Below are positions 35,699-44,166 of a stretch of DNA of 64,000 nucleotides, in pieces. Where the stretch lies: assembly GCF_016616425.1 (NCBI RefSeq), contig NZ_CP067101.1:3658001-3722000 (forward strand), read 5' to 3'. A program made the position numbers and the translations under genes. A model generated the notes under the pieces. That model was not told the DNA's origin, searched no databases, and saw only the letters and a program-made list of their open reading frames with translations. This stretch comes from Bradyrhizobium diazoefficiens (lineage in GTDB: Bacteria; Pseudomonadota; Alphaproteobacteria; Rhizobiales; Xanthobacteraceae). Each line of letters opens with the position of its first letter. The stretch's first letter is position 1.

Positions 35699-36403
35699 TT
35701 GCTGGACGGACTCTACAAGGTTGAATACGGCGTCAACGATGCGTTCGGGCGCAGCATCATGTGCCTGCATCGCGGCAAGATGCTGGGCGGCAATTCGGCC
35801 TTCGCGCATCTCGGCGCGTATGTCGAGCGCGATGGCGAGATCATCGCCGAGGTGATCACCGAACGTCATAACGAGGATCCTCATTACAAGCCGCTGATGG
35901 GCGCCGACGTCGCCAGGATCGGCGCCCGCGGCCGGCAGCATGGCAACCAGATCCGGCTTGCGGGCGGCGCCGATACCATGCCGGGCGCCAATTTCTGGGC
36001 CAATCTCACGCGGCTCGACGACGAGGGGTTGCCGCCGCAGGGCACAATTGGCCCGGGCGGGGTCGTGAACGGCCTCTATGCGATCCACCTGAGCGCGCTC
36101 GACGGCGTCGATGCCGGGCTCTCCGGCGTCATGCTGCTGATGGACGGCCGCATCCTCGGCGGCGATGCGTTCTTCTACTATCTTGGCGCCTATTCTTCGG
36201 CGGACGGCCGCTGGAAGGGCGAGATGCTGAACCAGGAGCACACGCCGGCGAAAGGCGAAAACCCGGTGTTCGGCGGCTACGAGGTCGGGATCGGCTTCTC
36301 CGGGACCTGCACGGCCGATAGCGGCGAACTCGAAGGCATCGCGCTCGCAGGGAAGCGCAGTCTGCGGCTGGCAGCGTCGCTCAAGCTGATGCGAGGGGCG
36401 TAG
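35699..36403 (+). CDS. Double-domain GrlR-like regulatory protein, paralogue 2
   Basis: 234 aa; the only usual start codon after an upstream in-frame stop (TAG at 35654) is TTG 35699, giving LDGLYKVEYGVNDAFGRS. The two units repeat the pattern of paralogue 1: GKMLGGNSAFAHLGAY then GRILGGDAFFYYLGAY, and both proteins end with AGKRSLRLxA(S/G)LKLM. The pair therefore arose by an internal duplication followed by whole-gene duplication. Two ~110-residue barrels in one chain could mimic the dimer of single-domain GrlR. No obvious promoter or partner identified. Confidence 0.72.
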   Translation: MLDGLYKVEYGVNDAFGRSIMCLHRGKMLGGNSAFAHLGAYVERDGEIIAEVITERHNEDPHYKPLMGADVARIGARGRQHGNQIRLAGGADTMPGANFWANLTRLDDEGLPPQGTIGPGGVVNGLYAIHLSALDGVDAGLSGVMLLMDGRILGGDAFFYYLGAYSSADGRWKGEMLNQEHTPAKGENPVFGGYEVGIGFSGTCTADSGELEGIALAGKRSLRLAASLKLMRGA

Positions 36404-36654
36404 GCTTGGACAAACGAGTGTGGGAGTTTTTCTGAGGCGAAGCAGGACTTCTGTCGCGCGGGCAATGTCAGCGAGTGGACGTCGCGAAGTTACTGAGCAC
36501 GCAATGCGGCAAGCTCACGCACGCGTCAATCTCGACATTCGGGCTAGCTGCCCGGGAAGAGCGGCGAGGCCGCAGCTGAAGGTAATGCGTTCACTTGTCC
36601 AGCACATGAGCGGCTGAGGTTCAGCCGCGCACGTGCCATGATTATGTCAGCCTG

Positions 36655-37251
36655 CTAGGCAGCTTGCCGCATGCGTTCGATGCTCTGAGTTATATGGCTT
36701 CCGGCATCGTCAGCCACCTTCAGAGACATGTCCGCCATCCGGCGGCTGGTCTCCAGGGCGCTACTGATCGTGTCGCGCATCTGATCAGTCTGCACGGCCG
36801 CCAAATCGTGAGGAGTTCGGCAGCGCCAGAGTTCATTCATGCGATCCATGGTCCGGTCGATCTGCTGTCGAACGAAATCAAAGTACTCGCGCGAAACGCC
36901 ATTCATTCCTTTGGCGACTGCGGTTGTAGAGTACATGATGGCTTCGGCGTTGCGAACCGAGCGTTCCGTTGCCCGTTGCGCTTCATTGCCCGTCAAACCG
37001 AACGTGCGACCAAGCTGATCAGTCGAGCGGCCCATCATCGCGGTGGCCAAGTCGACGCCGAAGCGCCAAGTGTTTTGCAATATCTCGGCATTTTGTTGGA
37101 GCAGATGGCTGCTGGCTTGGGCCACCTCCTCGCCGGCCTCAGCGGTAGCTAAGCCGATCCGTCTGGTCTGCTCCGCGGTCCTCTCGGCCGCGCGGCGGAT
37201 TGTGTCCTCAGGACTTTGGGTAGACTTTTCCTCCTGGCGTGGATTGGCCAT
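36655..37251 (-). CDS. Phasin family protein
   Basis: 198 aa from ATG 37251 (MANPRQEEKSTQ), preceded by GGAG at 6 bp; an ATG at 37263 has no such signal. Phasins coat polyhydroxybutyrate granules. The protein is almost wholly helical, with LLQQNAEILQNTWRFGVDLA near 53, NAEAIMYSTTAVAKGMNGVSRE near 100 and FVRQQIDRTMDRMNELWRC. It lacks any membrane segment. It stands alone at the left boundary of a poorly coding stretch. Confidence 0.85.
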   Translation of the reverse strand: MANPRQEEKSTQSPEDTIRRAAERTAEQTRRIGLATAEAGEEVAQASSHLLQQNAEILQNTWRFGVDLATAMMGRSTDQLGRTFGLTGNEAQRATERSVRNAEAIMYSTTAVAKGMNGVSREYFDFVRQQIDRTMDRMNELWRCRTPHDLAAVQTDQMRDTISSALETSRRMADMSLKVADDAGSHITQSIERMRQAA

Positions 37252-37487
37252 TTGTTGCTCCATCGTTATTGTTGGTGAGGTCGGATCCTATGTTTTCCGT
37301 CACAGGTGCGATCCTAAGCGAGCAAACGTGGGCTTTTCTGGACCGTTCCGGGGCGAGGGCTTTTTTAATCAATCCTCCGCCATTGCGCGTAGCAACGAGC
37401 GCTTCAACTTCCAATCATTCCTTGTTGGCTCATCTGCTCGGCGCTGCGGAGCTAATGTTCTAAGCCCTCGATAATCGAGGCTCTGAA

Positions 37488-37646
37488 TGGAGCGCAGCGG
37501 CTCAAGCAGCTCTGTTGGCGAAGGCGCTCAATCAACTCCGATCCGTGATCCTGTCCGATCTTCACCTCGTTCCGCATGCCGGGCACATGGTCACGCTGTC
37601 GCCAAATGGGTCAGCCTTGTTTCGTTCAGCGTTGTCCCAATCATGA
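37488..37646 (+). pseudogene. Possible remnant of an alpha/beta-hydrolase C-terminus
   Basis: The frame reads AALLAKALNQLRS, then LHLVPHAGHMVTLSPNG before a TGA at 37644. HLVPHAGHM with the catalytic histidine is the common C-terminal strand of alpha/beta hydrolases. There is no start codon or upstream domain, so if real it is a fragment. Confidence 0.3.
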
Positions 37647-37996
37647 GGGCCGCCATCAAGCTTATTCTAATCGTCCTTCAAGACGCGCTGAGCTCGCGAT
37701 GTTCCTGTTGGAAGCGAATCTCAAGAGCACAGGACGATTCCCCGTCGAACTGGCGCTGGACGTGACGTGTGGCCGAGTTCTGACACTTGTGCGACCAGCA
37801 GCGAGGACGATGATCTCAGGTGCCGAGGTGTCTCTCTCGAAGGTGGACACAAAATTGCTCAGCGATTTTAGCAGCGGCGAATGCGATGGAGGCGCCAGCC
37901 TTGCTCGAAATGATGCCGGCTTTCATGATCGCGAGTAGTCGCACGTCGAAAACGCGCGAGTGAGCCCAATGCGAGCCAATGTTTCCGCGCCCGAGC

Positions 37997-38170
37997 TCAA
38001 ACGGCTTTTGCTCTGCGGCCCGCTTGGGCACGCCGGCCTCGGCCGAGTGTTCCCGCTTCTACCTTTCGGAGCCTTCTTCGAAGCGTCTCCACTTCTCTAA
38101 GCTCCGCCACAATCGCTTGCAGACGTTCGCGCAGGACAGCACAAATATAAACCTGACGACGACTGGACAT
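37997..38170 (-). CDS. Doubtful basic coiled-coil protein, 57 aa
   Basis: ATG at 38170 gives MSSRRQVYICAVLRERLQ, then AELREVETLRRRLRKVEAG and an Arg-rich tail. Leucine spacing suggests a short coiled coil. No ribosome binding site stands out and the neighbourhood is decayed, so this could be the head of a broken gene. Confidence 0.3.
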   Translation of the reverse strand: MSSRRQVYICAVLRERLQAIVAELREVETLRRRLRKVEAGTLGRGRRAQAGRRAKAV

Positions 38171-38891
38171 CGCTACCTCAGACTATAATTCGAACCAAGA
38201 AATCGACGAAAAAGACCTTCGCTCGGACGAAACTCAGTGAGCCAGAGCTGTAGTCGCCAAATGCTCCCAGTACTCGGCCTCTGCGAGCAGTTTCCAGCTT
38301 CTCTCAGGATGAAGCGCGGCAGTTTGCCGGCAAAGAGACGCCATTGCGCGAAAGCGGCGGGCAGCTTCCATTCCAACCTCCCGTGTTTTCCCCAACATAT
38401 TTTTGTATTTTGTGTTGGAGTCATCATGATTATCCTAAATAACTAAATTTGTCATTTGAACGTCAGTTAATTAGGTTCCGGCGGCGCGCTCGCGTGAAAC
38501 TGGTTTCGCTTTTGGCTTCACATTAATTTCGAATACTTCGGTACCAGGGTCGTATTGCACGCCGATTGCGCACGCCCGCAAAATTGCGCTCTCCTCCACG
38601 CAAAACGTGCTGGGCAGCGAGCATCCCATGTCAAAAACCGAACCGACTGCCTCCCGCAGATTCCTCTCCAATTGGTCCGTTGCTGAGAACCTGAACCTTA
38701 TTGGCGATTGGCCCGGTGCAAATGCCGGGCTTGTTCGCCAGGCTCACTTCTGCGCCCAGTTCGAGGGACGACCGGATGCGCCGGTTACCGGGCGTCACCA
38801 GCGGCTGGAACGCACCAGCGGCTAGCCCGAGCTGCTGGAGCACGTTTGTATTCGGCCCGGGATCTCGCGGGTGTTGATGTGTGGCGGGAGC

Positions 38892-39368
38892 CTAATGGTC
38901 TCGCCGCTCGGAAAGACCCTCGCGGGCCCCCTCTTTGGGCTTCGGTGTCTGTGGCGGCAACGGAGAGGACCACCGGGCGATCTTTCCTCCGCGAAATTGG
39001 ACCGTGTAGGAGGTCATGCGCTTCTCAATACCACGCGCGCGAAAAGCATCGCTGCTGATTTCGGCGCGGGCCGTCACGGTGTCGCCTGCTCCCTCCGCAG
39101 ACGTCACATTGGCGTGGAAGTGTTCATCGATGTTCTTCTGGAAGGACCTTCTCACGGCGGCTAGCCCCACGCAGGGTGGCTGGCATGAGCCGTCCTCTCG
39201 CACCGCGTCATCCCTAAACAGCGCCATCATGGCAGCGATATCGCCCCGATTTCGCGCATCAATGGCCTGACGAAACACTGCCACGGACTCGGATTGGGCG
39301 AGCCCTTCGCATGGGAGCGCCGCGACAATCAGGACGAAGACTGCAGCTGAAGCCGCGAGATGACGCAT
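38892..39368 (-). CDS. Secreted NTF2/SnoaL-like protein
   Basis: 158 aa from ATG 39368 with AAGGAG 6 bp before; the signal peptide is HLAASAAVFVLIVAALPCEGLAQ. The mature part has the NTF2-like pattern: VAVFRQAIDARNRGDIAAMMALFRDDAVREDGS (quoted here in pieces: FRQAIDARNRGDIAAMMALF), a helix RRSFQKNIDEHF and the strands YTVQFRGGKIARWSS. Two cysteines in CQPPC may pair. SgcJ/EcaC and SnoaL relatives include enzymes and binding proteins; no function can be assigned. Confidence 0.75.
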   Translation of the reverse strand: MRHLAASAAVFVLIVAALPCEGLAQSESVAVFRQAIDARNRGDIAAMMALFRDDAVREDGSCQPPCVGLAAVRRSFQKNIDEHFHANVTSAEGAGDTVTARAEISSDAFRARGIEKRMTSYTVQFRGGKIARWSSPLPPQTPKPKEGAREGLSERRDH

Positions 39369-39685
39369 TGGCCTCTCCTTTGCTCGATCACAGTGCCACT
39401 CGCCCACCGAAATGAAAAGGGTCGCCTATTACCCCATCGCTTCACTTAGCGGGATGCAGCGGCTCGTCCGGAGTTTCGGCTGGACCGGAAGTGGCCGGCA
39501 GAGCGCCCACCGATGCGATCGACCCAAACCGGAATCCTGGGGCCACTGCGCAGTTCACCCATCTAGAAAGCTCATTGAAAATATATGATTTAATCTGTTT
39601 AAAAACGTGATTTAATTATAACAACGAAACGTTGTATGCCATTATGATGCATCTTCGCGTCACGCAAACCAGGAGGGACGGACCG
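39369..39685. other. AT-rich region upstream of the GDAGG-repeat gene
   Basis: No gene in 317 bp. From 39571 to 39625 the sequence becomes very AT-rich (runs such as ATATATGATTTAATC and GTGATTTAATTATAA) in contrast to the GC-rich surroundings. This is a likely promoter and regulator-binding zone for the gene at 39686. Confidence 0.55.
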
Positions 39686-41320
39686 ATGGCTGTTCTCTTT
39701 GGCGATACGAGTGGCTCACTCAACGGACGGCAGCATGGCGGAGCCCAGACACTGGTCGGCTCCGATCCGGCGAACACACTGTTCGGGGATGCTGGCTTGG
39801 ACTTGCTCGGCCACGCGGTCGGGGGCAACGACACGTTGCTGACCTTCGGTTCCGGAAGCCTGTTTGGAGACGCGGGGGAAGACATTTCTGATCATGCCCG
39901 GGGCGGCGACGACGCGTTATCTGCCCAGGTGCCGGAATCTGTTCTGACCTCCGGCGAGACATTCACTCTGAACATGTACGGCGATGCTGGAGGTAATATC
40001 TCGAACGGAGCCGTTGCCGGCAATGACACCCTCACTGTCGAGTTACCGCTGGGCTTTGCGCCGGAAGTGAGCGTGAATGCCTATGGTGACGCCGGCGAAA
40101 CAATGTCCGGTCAAGCCCGTGGAGGCGATGATAATTTCGGGGTTTCCGGCGGCGGGCATCAAACAATCACCGTCTATGGAGACGCGGGCGGAAACATGTT
40201 CAATCGCGCGGCCGGCGGCAACGACACATTCGTTGGTTACATCGGACCGGATAGTAATGTCCTGTTCTATGGCGACGCCGGCGGAAGCCTGCTCGGGCAT
40301 GCCCGCGGCGGCGATGACAGCTTCACTGCGAGCGGATCTGAGTACAACACCTACCTGTATGGTGACGCGGGCGGTGACATGGCCGGGCACGCGGCTGGCG
40401 GCAACGACAGCTTCGCGGTGAGCGGGATCAATCCGTTCAATTTCGTCTATGGCGACGCCGGTGGAAGCATGTCCGCCTCCGCCACCGGCGGGAATGACAC
40501 GTTCAATGACTCGAGCGATGTAACACTGACTGATAGAAATGTCTTCTCGGGCGACGCTGGCGGGAACATGTCCGGTTCCGCCCGCGGCGGGGATGACACG
40601 TTCAACAAGACCGGCCTGGGAGGAAGTACGTTCTATGGCGACGCCGCAGGCGATATGTCTGATCGTGCCGAGGGCGGCGATGACACATTCCAGGCCTCGG
40701 GCACACACGACCAAAATGTCTTCTACGGCGATGCTGGCGGCAACATGGGTGATCGAGCCGTCGGCGGCGACGACATCTACATCGGTGGCAACGTATTCCC
40801 TGGGCTCGTCAATCAGGCCTATGGGGATGCGTCGACCATGTCGGGCCACGCGGACGGCGGTAACGACATGCTGGTCGGCGGCGATGATCCGAATCCGCAT
40901 CCGGCGGGTAGCTACGAAACCATTCTCGTCGGCGATGCCCGGTCCATGTCCGACTACGCACGCGGCGGCGATGACAAACTGGTAAGCGGCACCGGAAATG
41001 ACGACATCTGGGGCGATGCCCAGACGATGCTTGGCTTCGCAAAAGGTGGTAACGACACATTCGTGTTCAAATTCGACAACGGCCACGACAAGATCGAGGA
41101 TTTCGGGCAGGGGCTGTCGAACTTGGGAACCGATCACATCGATGTCTCGGCGCTTCGCATCGAGAACTTCGGCGATCTGAGTATCTCACTGTTTGATCCT
41201 GTAACGCACGAGAGCACGATCACGTTCGGTTCAGGCAACGACGTGGTGGTGCATAGCGAGCAAGCACTCAGACCTCAGGATTTTATCTTCGCGCCACATC
41301 AGGACGGTTTGTTGACGTGA
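39686..41320 (+). CDS. RTX-like protein of ~15 GDAGG/GGNDTF repeats, probable type I secretion substrate
   Basis: 544 aa, ATG 39686 with AGGAGG before it; no Sec signal. From residue ~5 to 470 it is a chain of ~27-38-residue units, each with a first half (F/Y)GDAGG-x-M and a second half A-x-GG(N/D)D(T/S)F. I count 14 good units and a degenerate first (GDTSGSL). GGNDTF resembles half of the calcium-binding RTX nonapeptide, but GGxGxDxUx itself is almost absent. The C-terminal ~75 residues (HDKIEDFGQG, DHIDVSAL, RPQDFIF) match the terminal domain of RTX exoproteins secreted by ABC type I systems. No export genes are adjacent. Confidence 0.8.
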   Translation: MAVLFGDTSGSLNGRQHGGAQTLVGSDPANTLFGDAGLDLLGHAVGGNDTLLTFGSGSLFGDAGEDISDHARGGDDALSAQVPESVLTSGETFTLNMYGDAGGNISNGAVAGNDTLTVELPLGFAPEVSVNAYGDAGETMSGQARGGDDNFGVSGGGHQTITVYGDAGGNMFNRAAGGNDTFVGYIGPDSNVLFYGDAGGSLLGHARGGDDSFTASGSEYNTYLYGDAGGDMAGHAAGGNDSFAVSGINPFNFVYGDAGGSMSASATGGNDTFNDSSDVTLTDRNVFSGDAGGNMSGSARGGDDTFNKTGLGGSTFYGDAAGDMSDRAEGGDDTFQASGTHDQNVFYGDAGGNMGDRAVGGDDIYIGGNVFPGLVNQAYGDASTMSGHADGGNDMLVGGDDPNPHPAGSYETILVGDARSMSDYARGGDDKLVSGTGNDDIWGDAQTMLGFAKGGNDTFVFKFDNGHDKIEDFGQGLSNLGTDHIDVSALRIENFGDLSISLFDPVTHESTITFGSGNDVVVHSEQALRPQDFIFAPHQDGLLT

Positions 41321-41586
41321 GCGGATGCTCAAGACTGCCCGCACGCTCGACATATATTTCAGCCTCGTGCCTCCTTGAGGGCGACGAGGTCATCGAGTCG
41401 CCTATCCAGATGACCGGACACGAGAACGGCTCGCCCGACCGCCGCTTGTGATCCTGAATGGAGGAGGAGAGGATTTCGACCCCACACGGCAGGCGTGCTG
41501 ACGCCAGAAATGCAGACGCGCTCAACTAACGGCAGAATGTCCCCCGGCTTTGAGAGAAGGTGCGCAGTAGCTCGTGAGTGGCACCA

Positions 41587-41778
41587 TTATCCGATCAAGG
41601 CCGCGCGGCCCTGCGCGGTAATGCGGTATTCGATGTCGCCCGATGCCTGGGGGATTGCCTCAACTAGGCCAGACTCCACCAGGCGCGCGACAAGCTCGTG
41701 ATCGAACAGCGGAGTGCTGATCCACGGGTGGGAAGTTAACTGCTGCAGAAACGCACGTTCGATTTCGGTCAGGTCCAC
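41587..41778 (-). CDS. Small winged-helix-like hypothetical protein, 63 aa
   Basis: GTG start at 41778, preceded by GGAGAG. The sequence (EIERAFLQQLTSHPWIST, HELVARLVESGLVEAI, GDIEYRITAQGRAAL) has the helix-helix-wing pattern of a stand-alone winged helix, and the ending YRITAQGRAAL is typical of MarR-like small proteins. DNA binding is an inference. Neighbouring intergenic space 41321-41586 shows no other gene. Confidence 0.6.
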   Translation of the reverse strand: MDLTEIERAFLQQLTSHPWISTPLFDHELVARLVESGLVEAIPQASGDIEYRITAQGRAALIG

Positions 41779-41846
41779 GGCTGGCTCTCCGAGGACAACT
41801 CAACGGGCATTAGTGCCGTTCCGCTTCAGTAAGGGGGACAAACCCA

Positions 41847-42005
41847 TCACGTGGGACCTAAACCGCTTACAAGCCCGATGACTATGGGGACGAGCCCGAC
41901 GACGATCCATAGGACAGGTGAGCTGGACGACAGGCCGGCAGCAATGATCCAGACGCCGAAGAGGGCGATGATCGTCGAAATCGCATAAGCAACCGCTCTG
42001 TCCAT
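41847..42005 (-). CDS. Small membrane protein, 52 aa
   Basis: From ATG 42005 the product MDRAVAYAISTIIALFGV has two hydrophobic segments (residues ~7-24 and 31-47, LWIVVGLVPIVIGLVSG), a helical hairpin in the inner membrane. The frame remains open upstream to 42209 (MGKVVPLADQIKRPRR), but that part is proline/arginine rich and not convincing. Function unknown. Confidence 0.5.
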   Translation of the reverse strand: MDRAVAYAISTIIALFGVWIIAAGLSSSSPVLWIVVGLVPIVIGLVSGLGPT

Positions 42006-42474
42006 GGGCGAACCGCGGGGTTTGTCGCCATTCGACGCCGAGTCGGGCCAAACGTTCCTGCGCAAGCGCTTCCGAGGGATAACAGCGGGGCCGCCAGTGC
42101 GAACCGGCGCGCGGCAAGCTGTCGGAAATGGCATCCCAAAGGCAGCGACCCCAGCTAATGCACGCCGGGGCCGCTTTATTTGGTCGGCAAGCGGAACGAC
42201 TTTCCCCATTCGGAGTCGAATCCAAGCTCTCGACCAGTCCCCAAGTCAGAAGCCCCCCGTCGGGAGCAAACCTTCCCCAAGGTTGGCGACCTCGGACCCC
42301 AAACCGAGGTCGTTTGTGTATTCAGGCCCTGCCGCCTCAACTCAATAATCAGCGCCTCTGGCGCGCAAGCTGCCGTTCCCCTTGGGAGGGGCAGATCCGG
42401 GCCCCGCCGGGCTTCCCCTGGCGGCTCGCATGGCCTATGACGCCGCAACGCAAAAATCCCCATAAAAAGTCCCC
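42006..42474. other. 469-bp non-coding region before the ABC-F gene
   Basis: No convincing protein. It contains several stem-loops, the best at 42287-42312, and another GC-rich one around 42380-42420. A small RNA gene or leader of the ABC-F transcript is possible. Confidence 0.4.
42287..42312 (+). terminator. Terminator-like hairpin in the region before the ABC-F gene
   Basis: CGACCTCGG (42287-42295) pairs with CCGAGGTCG (42304-42312) across an 8-nt loop and is followed by TTTGTGT. No protein gene ends just upstream on the plus strand, so it may end an unannotated RNA or an attenuated leader. Confidence 0.45.
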
Positions 42475-44097
42475 ATGATCCGCCTCGACAACGTCAGCAA
42501 GCAAGCCGGCCACCAGATCCTGTTCATCGAAGCCTCCGCGGCCCTCAACAAGGGCGAGAAGATCGGCCTCGTCGGCCCCAACGGCGCCGGCAAGAGCACG
42601 CTGTTCCGGATGATCGCCGGCGAGGACCTGCCCGACGAGGGCCAGGTCTCGATCGATCGCGGCATCACCATCGGCTATTTCAACCAGGACGTCGGCGAGA
42701 TGAGCGGCCGCAGTGCCGTGGCTGAGGTCATGGATGGTGCGGGCCCCGTCAGCGAGGTCGCGGCGGAGCTGCGCGAGCTCGAGGCGGCGATGGCTGATCC
42801 CGACCAAGCCGACCAGATGGACGAGATCATCGCCCGTTACGGCGAGGTGCAGCACCGTTTCGAGGAGCTCGACGGCTATGCGCTCGACGGCCGCGCGCGC
42901 GAAGCGCTGTCCGGCCTCGGCTTCAGCCAGGAGATGATGGACGGCGACGTCGGAAAACTCTCCGGCGGCTGGAAGATGCGCGTCGCGCTGGCCCGTATTC
43001 TCCTGATGCGTCCTGACGTCATGCTGCTCGACGAACCGAGCAACCATCTCGACCTCGAAAGCCTGATCTGGCTGGAAAAGTTCCTGCACGATTACGAAGG
43101 CACGTTGCTGATGACATCGCACGACCGCGAGTTCATCAATCGCGTGATCTCGAAGGTGATCGAGATCGACAGCGGCTCGCTTACCACCTACGCCGGCGAC
43201 TACGAGTTCTACGAGCAGCAGCGCGCGCAGAATGAGAAGCAGCAGCAGGCGCAGTTCGAGCGCCAGCAGGCCATGCTCGCCAAGGAGATCAAGTTCATTG
43301 AGCGCTTCAAGGCGCGCGCCTCGCATGCGGCGCAGGTGCAGAGCCGGGTGAAGAAGCTCGACAAGATCGAGCGGGTCGAGCCGCCGCGCCGCCGCCAGAC
43401 GGTGGCGTTCGATTTCCCGCCGGCGCCGCGTTCGGGCGAGGACGTCGTGGCGCTCAAGAGCGTCCACAAGGGCTACGGCAGCAAGCGCATTTATGACGGC
43501 CTCGATTTCATGATCCGCCGCAGGGAGCGCTGGTGCGTGATGGGCGTCAACGGGGCCGGCAAGTCGACGCTGCTCAAGCTGGTCGCGGGCGCGAGCGAGC
43601 CGGATCAGGGCACGGTGGCGGTCGGCGGCAGCGTCAAGATGGGCTATTTTGCCCAGCATGCGATGGACCTGCTCGACGGCGAGCGCACCGTGTTCCAGTC
43701 GCTGGAAGACGCATTTCCGACCGCAGGGCAAGGATCCTTGCGCGCGCTCGCCGGCTGCTTCGGCTTCTCCGGCGACGATGTCGAGAAGCGCTGCCGCGTG
43801 TTGTCAGGCGGTGAGAAGGCCCGCCTGGTGATGGCCAAGATGCTGTTCGACCCGCCGAACTTCCTGGTGCTGGACGAGCCGACCAACCATCTCGACCTTG
43901 CCACCAAGGAGATGCTGATCACGGCGCTGTCGGATTTCGAGGGCACCATGCTGTTCGTCTCGCACGACCGGCATTTTCTCAGCGTCCTGTCGAACCGCGT
44001 GCTGGAGCTGACGCCGGAGGGCATCCACCAGTTCGGCGGCGGCTACACCGAATATGTCGCGCGCACCGGGCAGGAGGCGCCGGGGCTGCGGAGTTAG
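42475..44097 (+). CDS. ABC-F family ATPase, YbiT-like
   Basis: Soluble twin-ATPase that binds ribosomes rather than a membrane partner. 540 aa without membrane segments. ABC domain 1: Walker A GPNGAGKST near 37, signature KLSGGWKMRVALARIL near 155 and LLDEPSNHLDLESL. Domain 2: GVNGAGKSTLLKL near 360, VLSGGEKARLVMAKML near 442, LVLDEPTNHLDLATKEM and VSHDRHFLSVLSNRVLEL. The charged interdomain linker (~245-300, EQQRAQNEKQQQAQFERQQ) is the P-site tRNA interaction motif of ABC-F. The ending GIHQFGGGYTEYV suits YbiT. Confidence 0.93.
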   Translation: MIRLDNVSKQAGHQILFIEASAALNKGEKIGLVGPNGAGKSTLFRMIAGEDLPDEGQVSIDRGITIGYFNQDVGEMSGRSAVAEVMDGAGPVSEVAAELRELEAAMADPDQADQMDEIIARYGEVQHRFEELDGYALDGRAREALSGLGFSQEMMDGDVGKLSGGWKMRVALARILLMRPDVMLLDEPSNHLDLESLIWLEKFLHDYEGTLLMTSHDREFINRVISKVIEIDSGSLTTYAGDYEFYEQQRAQNEKQQQAQFERQQAMLAKEIKFIERFKARASHAAQVQSRVKKLDKIERVEPPRRRQTVAFDFPPAPRSGEDVVALKSVHKGYGSKRIYDGLDFMIRRRERWCVMGVNGAGKSTLLKLVAGASEPDQGTVAVGGSVKMGYFAQHAMDLLDGERTVFQSLEDAFPTAGQGSLRALAGCFGFSGDDVEKRCRVLSGGEKARLVMAKMLFDPPNFLVLDEPTNHLDLATKEMLITALSDFEGTMLFVSHDRHFLSVLSNRVLELTPEGIHQFGGGYTEYVARTGQEAPGLRS

Positions 44098-44166
44098 CAT
44101 GCCGCCTCGTGCCTTGACGCGTTGATGGGCGCGGCTACGCTTCCAGAAGACGGGGAGCAAACAACC

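Larger units (their letters stand above)
37264..38891. other. 1.6-kb stretch without an intact gene, apparently decayed sequence
   Basis: No frame in this interval shows a full-length protein with family features or steady codon use. Base composition is more AT-rich than the flanks, most of all around 38395-38475. I see a possible alpha/beta-hydrolase end (37488-37646), a 57-codon frame (37997-38170, minus) and a 66-codon frame (38471-38671, minus; CAIGVQYDPGTEVFEINVKP) that I cannot assign. This fits a region of gene loss or an old insertion. Confidence 0.55.

Noticed and set aside
38631-38843. 70-codon minus-strand frame (LELGAEVSLANKPGICTG)
   Set aside because: No family match by eye, overlaps other short frames in a decayed region and lacks a convincing start.
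39800-41100. Regularly spaced repeats that could suggest a CRISPR or satellite
   Set aside because: The periodicity follows codons of one open frame and varies in unit length; it encodes the GDAGG repeats of a protein.
42200-42240. Minus-strand ATTCGACTCC resembling a tRNA T-loop
   Set aside because: The flanking 5-bp T-stem does not pair and no acceptor, D or anticodon arm could be drawn.
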